Part shown: piece after piece, positions 1 to 8,347 of the stretch
Position numbering within the stretch: the first letter of the stretch is position 1
Layout: the number at the start of each line of letters is the position of its first letter
Made by a program: the position numbers and the translations under genes
Assembly (NCBI RefSeq): GCF_004115155.1
Contig: NZ_RDSM01000001.1
Coordinates: 1,116,001 to 1,180,000, forward strand
Reading direction: 5' to 3'
Length of the DNA stretch: 64,000 nt
Origin: Granulicella sibirica
Lineage (GTDB): Bacteria; Acidobacteriota; Terriglobia; Terriglobales; Acidobacteriaceae
Notes under the pieces: generated by a model
What the model saw: only the letters and a program-made list of their open reading frames with translations
The model's database searches: none
What the model was told of the DNA's origin: nothing

Positions 1-1
1 G

Positions 2-1006
2 TTAGCTCTCCTCTTTCCCGGACAAGGGTCCCAGGTCGTAGGCATGGGACGCGACCTCTATGATCGCTTCCCCACCGCCCGCGCCGTCTTTGAAGAGGCC
101 GACGACGCCCTCGGCTTCGCCCTCTCGAAGGTCATCTTCGACGGTCCGGCGGAGGAACTCAACCTCACCGAGCACACCCAGCCCGCCATCCTCACCGTCT
201 CCGTCGCCGCCTATCGCGTCTTCGCCCAGTCAGGCATCACACCCGCCTTCGCCGCCGGACACTCCCTGGGCGAATACTCCGCGCACGTCGCTGCCGGAAC
301 GTTCACCTTCGCCGAAGCCGTCAAGGCCGTCCGCAACCGCGGCCGCTTCATGCAGGAAGCCGTCCCCGCCGGCGAGGGAGCCATGGCCGCCATCCTCGGC
401 CTGCCCTACGCCCAGATCAACGATATCTGCGCCCAGGTCATGGACGAAGCACTTGAAGAGCCCGGAGTCGATATCACCCCGAGCGAGTCGCACGCCGAGC
501 GCTCCATCGTCGCCAAGGCTGTCGTCTCCCCGGCCAACCTGAACTCACCCGACCAGACCGTCATCTCCGGAGCCAAAGCCCCCGTCGATCGCGCCATCGA
601 GCTCTGCAAGGAAGCCGGAGCCAAGCGCACCGTTCTCCTCCAGGTCAGCGCGCCCTTCCACTGCAAGCTCATGCAGCCCGCGCAGGAGCGCCTCGCCAAC
701 CATCTCGAGAGCGTCTCATTCCATGACCCCGACTTCCCTATCGCCTGCAACGTCGACGCTCGCCTCATCACCCGCGCCCCCGACACCCGCGACTGCCTCA
801 TCCGCCAGGTCACCGGCTCCGTCCGCTGGGTCGAGTGCATCCAGCTCCTCGTCGCCCAGGGCGCAACCCACTTCGTCGAAGTTGGCCCCGGCAAGGTCCT
901 CAACGGACTCATGCGCCAGATCGACCGCAGCCAGAAGATCGCCAACGTCGAAGATGCCGCCTCGCTCGAAAAAGCCCTGGCCTTCCTCTCGCAACCCGTC
1001 AGCTAA
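2..1006 (+). CDS. fabD: Malonyl-CoA:ACP transacylase (5' end outside window)
   Basis: Moves malonyl from CoA to acyl carrier protein, the entry step of type II fatty acid synthesis in the cytoplasm. The frame is already open at the window edge and reads LLFPGQGSQ immediately, the motif normally found within the first ten residues, so only a few residues are missing upstream. The nucleophile motif GHSLGEYSA lies near visible residues 86-94 and the catalytic-histidine motif SAPFHCKLM follows. A stretch near DITPSESHAERSIVAK looks like a small insertion relative to typical FabD. A later ATG at 44 would cut off the oxyanion loop and is not the start. Confidence 0.95.
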   Translation, partial: LALLFPGQGSQVVGMGRDLYDRFPTARAVFEEADDALGFALSKVIFDGPAEELNLTEHTQPAILTVSVAAYRVFAQSGITPAFAAGHSLGEYSAHVAAGTFTFAEAVKAVRNRGRFMQEAVPAGEGAMAAILGLPYAQINDICAQVMDEALEEPGVDITPSESHAERSIVAKAVVSPANLNSPDQTVISGAKAPVDRAIELCKEAGAKRTVLLQVSAPFHCKLMQPAQERLANHLESVSFHDPDFPIACNVDARLITRAPDTRDCLIRQVTGSVRWVECIQLLVAQGATHFVEVGPGKVLNGLMRQIDRSQKIANVEDAASLEKALAFLSQPVS

Positions 1007-1034
1007 ACACCTTCACCACAGAAAGCGGCAAAAC

Positions 1035-1514
1035 ATGATGCAGCCCGGCGACGTAGTCGAAGACTTCACCCTGAATAATCAAAACGGCCAGCCCGTCTCC
1101 CTATCCGACTATAAGAAATCCCCGGTAGTCCTCTTCTTCTACCCCCGCGCCGACACCCCCGGCTGCACCATCGAAGCCTGCGGCTTCCGCGACACCTTCG
1201 AGAAGCTCCAGGCCGCCGGAGCCGTCGTCCTCGGCATCTCCCGCGACGACGTCAAGTCCCAGAAGAAGTTCAAGGATAAGTACGACCTGCCCTACGACCT
1301 CCTCGCCGACCCCGACATGGAGCTCATCAACCGCTACGACCTCATCCAGCCCAAGAACATGTACGGCAAGATCGTCAAAGGCGTAAAGCGCACCACCTAC
1401 ATCATCGGCCCCGACACCGGCACCGGCCAGCGCCTCCTCCACGTCTACCCCGACGTCACCCCGAAGGGCCACGCCGAGGAAGTCCTCGCGCTTCTAGCCG
1501 CGCAGAAGAAGTAG
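1035..1514 (+). CDS. bcp: Thioredoxin-dependent peroxiredoxin (BCP/PrxQ)
   Basis: Reduces hydroperoxides using thioredoxin. The 159-residue protein has the AhpC/TSA fold with the peroxidatic cysteine in TPGCT (Cys44) and a second cysteine five residues on (Cys49), the PrxQ arrangement for an intramolecular disulfide. Two ATG codons in tandem (1035 and 1038) can start it. The frame stays open upstream into fabD but that part is shadow. It lies 28 bases after fabD and 2 bases before the deacetylase gene, so the three are probably co-transcribed. Confidence 0.93.
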   Translation: MMQPGDVVEDFTLNNQNGQPVSLSDYKKSPVVLFFYPRADTPGCTIEACGFRDTFEKLQAAGAVVLGISRDDVKSQKKFKDKYDLPYDLLADPDMELINRYDLIQPKNMYGKIVKGVKRTTYIIGPDTGTGQRLLHVYPDVTPKGHAEEVLALLAAQKK

Positions 1515-1516
1515 TC

Positions 1517-2251
1517 GTGGCCGACCCAGGTCCGCTCGTCGACGCGGCCATGGGCCTTGCCGCGGCCGGCCTCACCGTCGGCGGCTGGACCTACGCGGCC
1601 ATGTACCCGCGCTCACAGCTATTCGGCCGTGTCCTCGTCGCCGGACACAACCCCGGCGAACTCGCCCTCACCTTCGACGACGGCCCCAACGGCGACACCA
1701 CCCTCCGCCTCCTCGACGTCCTCGCGAAGCACGAAGCCCGCGCCACCTTCTTCGTCATCGGTCGCTTCGTCCGCAAGCAGCCCGGCATCGTCCAGGCCAT
1801 CGCCCGCGCCGGACACATCGTCGGCAACCACACCATGACCCACCCCTGGCTGCACATCCAGACCGATGCCCGCATCCGCGAAGAGCTCCGCACCGCCAAC
1901 GTCGCCATCGAAGACACGCTGGGTGCCCCCGTCCGCTTCTTCCGGCCCCCTCATGGCGCCCGCCGTCCCTACGTCCTCGACTATGCCCGCGAACTAAGCC
2001 TCACCACCGTCCAGTGGAACATCATCGCCAACGACTGGCGGCCGCAGGAATCCTCCCGAATCGTCAAGACCATCCAGCGCGGCATCATCCGAAACCGCCG
2101 CCGCAACCACTCCACCAACATCGTCCTCCACGATGGCGGCGACGTCGCCCTCGGCCAGCCGCGCCTCCCCACGGTTGGAGCCGTCGACACCCTGCTGGCG
2201 TCGCTTTCCAGCCAGGGGATACGCCCCGTCACCGTGGATACCTGGCTCTAG
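1517..2251 (+). CDS. Polysaccharide deacetylase, NodB homology domain
   Basis: Carbohydrate esterase family 4 protein, expected to remove acetyl (or similar) groups from cell-wall or extracellular polysaccharide with a divalent metal. All five NodB motifs are visible: TFDDGPN (catalytic base and metal Asp), NHTMTHP (metal histidines), RPPHGARR, NDW, and LHDGGD near the C terminus. The N terminus has a hydrophobic stretch (residues 8-30) that could anchor it in the membrane. It starts with GTG two bases after the bcp stop, suggesting translational coupling. The exact substrate cannot be told from sequence. Confidence 0.9.
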   Translation: MADPGPLVDAAMGLAAAGLTVGGWTYAAMYPRSQLFGRVLVAGHNPGELALTFDDGPNGDTTLRLLDVLAKHEARATFFVIGRFVRKQPGIVQAIARAGHIVGNHTMTHPWLHIQTDARIREELRTANVAIEDTLGAPVRFFRPPHGARRPYVLDYARELSLTTVQWNIIANDWRPQESSRIVKTIQRGIIRNRRRNHSTNIVLHDGGDVALGQPRLPTVGAVDTLLASLSSQGIRPVTVDTWL

Positions 2252-2474
2252 GTTCAACCGGACGCAAGGCCATTACCACCTCCAAAAGAGAGCAGCAGGG
2301 GCAGATCCGTCTCGAATGTGGACTTGACCCGTGGGACGTCTCTGTCTGTGCGAATTCGCCGGCTCTTCCGGTACACATCGATCGATCGGACACGTTCGGC
2401 AACTCTCCTCGCGTTCTTATGAACAAAGCGCTTCACGGCAAGTCTGTTGAGGCGAACGTGAGAGGAGTCACACC

Positions 2475-2696
2475 ATGCCGTTGATTCAGGTTCAATTGAT
2501 TGAAAACGTATTTACCCCCGAGCAAAAGCAGGAAGTCATTACAAAGCTCACGGATGCCATGGTCGCGATCGAAGGCGAGAACATGCGGTCGGTGACCTGG
2601 GTGATCCTGCAAGAGGTTCGCAGTGGAGAGTGGGGAATCGGCGGGCGGGCCCTGACGACAGAGGCCGTGCACGCACTTGTGTCAGCTACGAACTAA
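2475..2696 (+). CDS. 4-oxalocrotonate tautomerase-like protein
   Basis: A 73-residue tautomerase-superfamily subunit. Residue 2 is proline (MPLIQV), which becomes the N-terminal catalytic base after Met removal. The length and the fragment FTPEQKQEVITKLTDA fit the family. An AGGAG lies 7 bases before the ATG. It is followed about 100 bases later by a cupin gene and then an AraC regulator on the same strand, so the three may act on one small ketone, enol or aromatic compound. The actual substrate is unknown. Confidence 0.85.
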   Translation: MPLIQVQLIENVFTPEQKQEVITKLTDAMVAIEGENMRSVTWVILQEVRSGEWGIGGRALTTEAVHALVSATN

Positions 2697-2798
2697 AAAA
2701 ACTCGCTCATGCTCTTAGCCAAGAGTATGTCCGAGGCCAGCCGTCACAGCGCCACGGACACTCATTTGAACGATTCATTCCACGAAAGAAGGAAAACA

Positions 2799-3317
2799 AT
2801 GACAATGCAGGCTTACAAACGCTCCCCCGCTCTCGATAATTCAACCTGGTACAAGGGGATCCTCATCAGCCAGTTAGCTGCAGGCCCCGATACGAATGGT
2901 GCCTTCGATTTCGCCGAATCGAAGATGAAGAAAGGAACCGAGCCGCCTCCGCACATTCACGATCGGGAAGACGAGCTCTTCTACATCCTCGCCGGAGAAC
3001 TCAAAGTCTTCGCCGATGGTCAGGTCTTCACCGTGGCAGCCGGCGAGACCGTCTTTCTACCGAGAAACATACCCCACGCCTACCTCATTCAGTCGGACGA
3101 GTGCCATGTGCTCGCTCTCATCACGCCCGGCGGATTCTTCACGGCAATCAACAAGATGAACGCGCCCGCTCGTGCCATGACGATTCCGTCCGACATGGAG
3201 ACTTACGCGACGGCCGACCTGACCGACACCATGGCCATCTTCACAAAGTATGGCATTCGGATGCTGTCGCCAGCCGAGATCGCGGAGCAGTTGCCGGCAT
3301 ATCCGGCCGCTCACTGA
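2799..3317 (+). CDS. Cupin domain protein
   Basis: A 172-residue single-cupin protein. The metal-binding motifs are clear: PPHIHDREDELFYILAGE (histidines and glutamate of motif 1) and PRNIPHAYLI (motif 2). I chose the ATG at 2799 because a purine-rich GAAAGAAGG lies just before it; an in-frame ATG at 2709 would add 30 unrelated residues. Related proteins include quercetin 2,3-dioxygenase-like and small-molecule-binding cupins. The neighbours (tautomerase before, AraC after) suggest a small detoxification or catabolic unit; the reaction is not determinable here. Confidence 0.85.
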   Translation: MTMQAYKRSPALDNSTWYKGILISQLAAGPDTNGAFDFAESKMKKGTEPPPHIHDREDELFYILAGELKVFADGQVFTVAAGETVFLPRNIPHAYLIQSDECHVLALITPGGFFTAINKMNAPARAMTIPSDMETYATADLTDTMAIFTKYGIRMLSPAEIAEQLPAYPAAH

Positions 3318-3450
3318 TGGCCGATGCCGCGTGGACTGCTGAGATGAAAGTAGTTCACGCGGCTCAGCCCTGCACGGTCTCTCATCGCGCCGATGAAGCT
3401 AGGGTTATGGCTCATAAGACACTGTTTGCCGCCATCAGCGTAGGCTTTAG

Positions 3451-4311
3451 ATGTTGTCGGGTTTCGTAGACTCCGGACAGCCGGAGGTTGACGTGGACGA
3501 AAACAACGGCTTGCAACTGCACCATCTTCAAAATGGCATCGAGACCGAGCCCACGTATTACATGCAGCGTCAGCAGTCGCTGGCCAGGATACTTTCCCCG
3601 GGCCGTTACCAGCATGGGGTAAGCCGAAGCAGGCTGATCGACTACTCCTACGGCCCCGGAGAGTTGATTGTTTGCAATCGCGGAATCGACGAGTTTGTCC
3701 GTTGGAAGAGCGAGATACAGATCCTCAAGGTGGACCTCCCGGACGAGGCCTTCCGCGCAATCGCCGAAGAGGCGGGCGCTGAGACGGTCGAGATACAGAG
3801 CAGCACGCACTTCGAGGACAAGCGAGTCGATGCCCTTGTCACCGCCGTACAAGCTGAAGAAGAAGGAGGCGGACTTTCCGGTCGGCTCTACATGGATTCG
3901 ATCGCGCAGGCACTCGCTTCGGCTCTCGTACAACTGCGTGGAAATCTAAAACGTCGCCTCCCGCAATACCGTTGCGGTCTGACGCCAGCGCAGTTGTCGA
4001 GAGTAAAGCATCTCGTCTACGGAAGGATGGATCAAGAGGTCTCTCTTCAGCAGATGGCAAGCGCGGCAGGTCTGAGTACAAGCTACTTCAACCAGATGTT
4101 TCGCAGATCCACCGGACAGGCCGCTCATCAGTTCGTCTTGACTGCCCGCGTCGAACATGCAAAAGAGCTGCTCAAATCCCCGCGCCTTCGAGTGATCGAT
4201 GTTGCGATCAGTTGCGGGTTCCAAACGTCCCAGCATTTTGCGCGAGTCTTCCGCTCGGTCTGTGCGGTCACTCCAACGCAGTATCGACGAGCCATCGGAG
4301 TTTCTGACTAA
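3451..4311 (+). CDS. AraC-family transcriptional regulator
   Basis: A 286-residue regulator with a variable N-terminal part and a C-terminal double helix-turn-helix of about 100 residues. The first HTH contains VSLQQMASAAGLSTSYFNQM, the second DVAISCGFQTSQHFARVF, and the family end signature TPTQYRRA follows. It lies 133 bases downstream of the cupin gene on the same strand and is the natural candidate to control the tautomerase-cupin genes. The effector is unknown. Confidence 0.93.
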   Translation: MLSGFVDSGQPEVDVDENNGLQLHHLQNGIETEPTYYMQRQQSLARILSPGRYQHGVSRSRLIDYSYGPGELIVCNRGIDEFVRWKSEIQILKVDLPDEAFRAIAEEAGAETVEIQSSTHFEDKRVDALVTAVQAEEEGGGLSGRLYMDSIAQALASALVQLRGNLKRRLPQYRCGLTPAQLSRVKHLVYGRMDQEVSLQQMASAAGLSTSYFNQMFRRSTGQAAHQFVLTARVEHAKELLKSPRLRVIDVAISCGFQTSQHFARVFRSVCAVTPTQYRRAIGVSD

Positions 4312-4943
4312 CCTCCGGATACTGCATGCATCTCCACCGGTAGCTGTCCTGGAGCGCAGCAGGTCCACCAAGCAAGAGCATTGCGCAAAGTCACGACGCC
4401 TGGGTCAAGCCCGGCGGCGCGGCTCTGTGCGCGACAAATCCAAATAACCACGAGGGGTCTCACTTACCCGTCAAGTCCTTAGAAGGTGCTCATGCTTCTC
4501 CACACCCTACCTGCACTCAGCAGATCTTTCCAAACGCAGGAATTCCTTCGCCCCATCAGCTCGTTTGCCAGGCTTCTTCTCTCGCATACCGGGCCAAGCG
4601 GCGTCATCATCCTTGGTCCATCTCATTCGATCTTCGAGGGGAAGTCACTTGCATTCGCCATGCGAGACCTCCTACAGATGCTTTCATGGCTCCTTGATCA
4701 GATCCAAAGCGCCCTCGATCTGGCAGGCACCTCATGACCGGCGATCGGAAGTCATACTTAGGTGGACTGGCCGTCAAAGCATCCGAGGTCTTGAATTGGG
4801 TCTCCGCGGTCGTGGCATCAACATCACCCACGGCCTACCTGGCGGCAAGCCTCTGTACCGCGATCTTCGGATCAGACGAAGACGGCACCTAGCCTTCCCG
4901 CCTACCAACTCCCGGCCCTGACCAACTTCGTTCCTTGCGCGAT
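4312..4943 (+). other. Intergenic stretch between convergent genes
   Basis: About 630 bases between the AraC gene (plus) and the TPR gene (minus). No recognised gene, RNA or mobile-element end is visible. It holds one small plausible ORF (4734-4892, listed separately); other open frames here look like shadow. It could be decayed sequence, but I could not match it to a family. Confidence 0.5.
4734..4892 (+). CDS. Possible small membrane protein (52 residues)
   Basis: An ATG-started frame beginning MTGDRKSYLGGLAVKASEV and ending with GSDEDGT before TAG. The middle is hydrophobic with small residues (VVASTSPTAYLAASLCTAIF), resembling one membrane helix, and the composition looks more protein-like than the Arg/Pro/Ser-rich shadow frames around it. 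Only a weak AGG lies before the start. An in-frame stop at 4695 limits it upstream. It may equally be the tail of a decayed gene. No family recognised. Confidence 0.25.
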   Translation: MTGDRKSYLGGLAVKASEVLNWVSAVVASTSPTAYLAASLCTAIFGSDEDGT

Positions 4944-6563
4944 CTACTCGCGCCGTGTTGCGGCTCGCGCCTCGGCGAGTTCGGGTCGTCCGGGTTGGTC
5001 TGCGCGCGCTGCAACGGCGAGTAGTTTCTGAAAATAGAGATCGGCCTTTTCGCGATCCCCTGCCCGCTTCGCCGCCTCAGCCGCTCCGTACAGTGACCAG
5101 AAGCGATTAGGTTCCTTGTTCAAAGTAGCTTGAAATTCCCTCAGCGCTTCGGCGGGCCGCTTCTGCTGTAGAAGAAGTTCTCCGAGCATCTCGCGAGCCG
5201 GCTTCAAAGGTCCAGGAGTCACCGTAGCGGTCTCTGTCTTGTCCTCCGCCTCGGCCGCGAGACGCATCTCGGTCAGCGCCTCAATCTGGTGACCTTCAAC
5301 AAAACTCAACATCGCGACGAGCTCCTGCCGTTCGATATCGATCTGGTTCGCCCAGTAGGCGTCCTTCATCTGGGTGAGCTTGTTGCGTATCTGTTCCAGC
5401 GATTTGATTGCCTCGCGAACTGCGGATCCATCCTTCAAACGGGCGGCTCCAAGACCCCGCGTGAAGTAGCTGATTGCGTTCGCATACGGAAACGGGCTGG
5501 AGAGTGGTTCGAGCTTCGCCGCATCGGCCCAGGCCTGCCGCTCCAGGCAATAACGCGCCGGAATGGCCGCACGCGCGAAGAAGGCCGCAGAGGCAGGAGC
5601 CGCTCCGGTTGCGTGTGCGGGATCGAACGCAGCAAACGTCGTGGCCGATGACTCCACCAACCGTTTCGCAGCCTCATCCTGCGCGGTCTGCAGATAGGCA
5701 TAGACCATGTAATCGCTCGCGTGCAGCACGTCGGCCGGCTGATGCTCGGCCTGCGCCGCCGCTGCGGAAGCGATGTTGGTGTCGATCGAAGATTGCCAGT
5801 CACCAATCCTCGTAAAGGTGTGAGACGGCATATGCAAGGCATGTGGCGTCGAGGGCGCAATCGTTCCGTAGCGCCGCGCGGCCTCTGCTGCTCGTGGCGC
5901 CAGCGCCGGCTCGTCGTAGGCATGAATGAGGTAGTGTGCCAATCCAGGATGATCGGGATATTTCACGAACAAAGCCTCAAGAAGCGCGCCGGCTTTCAAC
6001 TGATTCGCATACGTCTTATCAGTGGGATCGGCGTCGGCTGCCAGGGCCAGTGCGTAGAAGATGGTCGCTTCCGTATCTTCAGGGTAGGCGGCACTGATTG
6101 CGGCCATCGAGTGTTCATAAGCCTTAACGCGCGTTGGCTGATCGATGTGACTGCTCTCGACGTAGAGATGGGCAACGGCCTCAAGATAGGCGCGCTCTCG
6201 ATCCGTACTCGCGCCGATGGCACGGCCCTCTTCCACCGCACGCAGGCCCCGCTCCACCTGCGCTGGAGCTTTGAACCCGGCGAAAGGGTTTCCCCAACTG
6301 CTCAGTGCAATGCCCCACTCGGCTATCGCACACTTCGGATCCGCCTCCAGAACCGCATTGAATCCCTGAATCGCCGAACCAAACTGGAACGAGTGCATCA
6401 GAGCAACCGCACGATTGAACTGAGGTTGCACAGCGGGCAGGCACGAGGTACTGAAGCTGACGCTACCTAGCGTCTCGGCAGGGGCATGGTTGTGTACCTG
6501 GGACTGAAGGAGTGGCGAAATGCTGGCCCACACACACAGCATGCCGAAGACAAAGATCTTCAT
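4944..6563 (-). CDS. Secreted TPR-repeat protein
   Basis: A 539-residue exported protein of alpha-helical repeats. It starts at the ATG at 6563, preceded by GAGGAGAGG at 7 bases, and opens with a signal peptide (MKIFVFGMLCVWASISPLL). Repeats show the TPR pattern, for example FNRAVALMHSFQFGSAIQGF near the start and AEALREFQATLNKEPNRFWS and YGAAEAAKRAGDREKADLYF near the end. Such proteins are common in Acidobacteriota genomes and probably scaffold periplasmic protein contacts. The next gene on the strand, a GH35-like hydrolase, starts upstream; no direct functional link can be shown. Confidence 0.85.
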   Translation of the reverse strand: MKIFVFGMLCVWASISPLLQSQVHNHAPAETLGSVSFSTSCLPAVQPQFNRAVALMHSFQFGSAIQGFNAVLEADPKCAIAEWGIALSSWGNPFAGFKAPAQVERGLRAVEEGRAIGASTDRERAYLEAVAHLYVESSHIDQPTRVKAYEHSMAAISAAYPEDTEATIFYALALAADADPTDKTYANQLKAGALLEALFVKYPDHPGLAHYLIHAYDEPALAPRAAEAARRYGTIAPSTPHALHMPSHTFTRIGDWQSSIDTNIASAAAAQAEHQPADVLHASDYMVYAYLQTAQDEAAKRLVESSATTFAAFDPAHATGAAPASAAFFARAAIPARYCLERQAWADAAKLEPLSSPFPYANAISYFTRGLGAARLKDGSAVREAIKSLEQIRNKLTQMKDAYWANQIDIERQELVAMLSFVEGHQIEALTEMRLAAEAEDKTETATVTPGPLKPAREMLGELLLQQKRPAEALREFQATLNKEPNRFWSLYGAAEAAKRAGDREKADLYFQKLLAVAARADQPGRPELAEARAATRRE

Positions 6564-6623
6564 TCCCTGAACCTCTCCTCTGACCCTATGTTCCCTCTTT
6601 CGCTGAGAGCAGCACACAGACCA

Positions 6624-8225
6624 TCAATAGGCCTTGAGCTTCACCTTCACCCACTTGCCCTCCGCCGGAAAGAAGATTCCGAAGAACACCTCATCCCCAT
6701 TGAGCAAGCGGCTCGTCTGCCACTTCCCATCGACGTAAGAGCCTTCCTCAGCCGACAGAAACTGTGCCTTCCTCAGCTCCGATCCACGCCGTGGCATGAA
6801 CCGCACCAGTGAATCGAAGCCGCAGATCAAAAACTCATCCGGCGCAACTTCCGCGACCATCGCCCTACCCGTCCTGTTCTTCGTAGCCGTGCCGAACAGC
6901 CCGCCATACCCCGGCTTCGGAGTACCAAACGTCACCACCGAATCGAACTTCGCAAACGGAAGCCAGAGGTCGGTGATCTGGTCCTCTTCCACCGCGACCT
7001 TGATAGCGTTCTTCTGCTGCAGTTTCGATATCTCCCCAACGGCGGGAGCAAAGAGCTTGAAGTTTGCCGCAAGCCCTCCAAACACATCCTCCTGCTTGAT
7101 CCCGGAGTCCGCCGTCACCCTCGCATCGAGCCCAAACGGCGCGAACGACAGCGAATGGTACTCCCCGATGGCATAGAACATATATCTCGCCGACAAAGGC
7201 CCAAGCATCGTCTCCGGCACAAACAGCGGGTTATCCGGCCGGCTGTACTTCCGCAGAATATCCCGATACCCCACGTAGTCGAGAACGTAGTTATCCGGCG
7301 CGATCGCATCGAGCGAAGGGGTATTTGCCTTCCAAAGATCCAGCACGTTCGAGGTCGCGCCGCCGCTCGGGTAAGCATCTCCCGGCCGCTCGAAGGTCTT
7401 GCGCTCCCGAAGCCAGCAATTCACATACATCGGCAATGGATACTCCGCCTTCCCCGCGGCAGCGACCGCATTGATGTAAGTCGAAATATAGTTGGCGGCG
7501 AACGCCTCATTCGCCTCTTCCGGGCCAAACGCCTCAAGCCACGTCCCAGGCTTCTTCTTAAGCGCCTGGATGAGTTTGCCCGGAGCCGCCCCGGCAAAAA
7601 GCTTATTCGCCTCGGGCGAGTAGTCCCGATCACTCTCGAGCGACCCCGGCTCATTCTCGACCTGCATCATGATCACGGTGTGCTGCTCCGAATCGACTTC
7701 CTTCAGGTGCCGCATCAACGCCGCAAAAGCCTTCGCGTCGGCATTTCGCGTGGTCTCGGAGATAGGCGTAAGCACCCGTATCTGGTCGCCTGCCCTGTCG
7801 CGCATCCTTGGGAACTGCGCCGAATCATCCTTCACCCATTGCGGCACATAGTCCATCTCGCCGTTCTTCCATGTCGCGAACCAGAGAAGCACAAGCCGCA
7901 GGTTATTCTTGCGCGCCCCGTCAACGATCCTGTCGACCGAGCTGAAGTCAAACTTCCCTGGTTGCGGCTCGATGACCTCCCAATACACCGGGATCTCAGC
8001 CGTATTGGCGTGAAGCTCCTTATAGAGCGGCCACGCCTTCTCCAACTGCTCCGGCCACGCCGAGGAGTTCCGCACCTGCGCCCCAAGAATCAGGAAAGGC
8101 TGCCCATCCACCATCAGCCGGTAAGAACCGCTGGGGGTCTTCTCAACGTGTGGCATCTCGGAGGCGAACAACGCGGCGGAAGAGAACAGAAGAGCAGAGG
8201 CTAGAACCGACAGGAGAATTCGCAT
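6624..8225 (-). CDS. GH35-like secreted beta-galactosidase-type hydrolase (DUF5597 family)
   Basis: A 533-residue exported glycoside hydrolase with a TIM-barrel of the GH35/GH42 type. The acid/base motif is QVENEPGS and a likely nucleophile glutamate lies in PLFVPETML; the entry motif is AEIPVYWEVIEPQPGKFDF. The ATG at 8225 gives a clean signal peptide (MRILLSVLASALLFSSAALF); an in-frame ATG further up (8279) adds residues without benefit. The C-terminal beta-rich part fits the DUF5597 domain seen with such barrels. It is divergent from the GH127-like gene at 8348, with about 120 bases for both promoters. Expected role is release of terminal galactose or a similar sugar from plant polysaccharide. 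Confidence 0.85.
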   Translation of the reverse strand: MRILLSVLASALLFSSAALFASEMPHVEKTPSGSYRLMVDGQPFLILGAQVRNSSAWPEQLEKAWPLYKELHANTAEIPVYWEVIEPQPGKFDFSSVDRIVDGARKNNLRLVLLWFATWKNGEMDYVPQWVKDDSAQFPRMRDRAGDQIRVLTPISETTRNADAKAFAALMRHLKEVDSEQHTVIMMQVENEPGSLESDRDYSPEANKLFAGAAPGKLIQALKKKPGTWLEAFGPEEANEAFAANYISTYINAVAAAGKAEYPLPMYVNCWLRERKTFERPGDAYPSGGATSNVLDLWKANTPSLDAIAPDNYVLDYVGYRDILRKYSRPDNPLFVPETMLGPLSARYMFYAIGEYHSLSFAPFGLDARVTADSGIKQEDVFGGLAANFKLFAPAVGEISKLQQKNAIKVAVEEDQITDLWLPFAKFDSVVTFGTPKPGYGGLFGTATKNRTGRAMVAEVAPDEFLICGFDSLVRFMPRRGSELRKAQFLSAEEGSYVDGKWQTSRLLNGDEVFFGIFFPAEGKWVKVKLKAY

Positions 8226-8347
8226 AAAGAAATTGCGATGAGAATACGCTTTCCGAACTAATGCTGAAAGCGCTTTCATGGATTGGATAAGATTGGACGC
8301 GCCGCAAATCACACGCGGCCAGGCAGCATCGCACCCCGGAGCAATGG

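Noticed and set aside
723..1034. Long N-terminal extension of the bcp frame
   Set aside because: Overlaps fabD and encodes Ser/Pro/Ala-rich shadow; the peroxiredoxin starts at 1035 or 1038.
7155..8204. 349-codon plus-strand frame
   Set aside because: Antisense to the GH35-like hydrolase; Arg/His/Leu-rich shadow composition.
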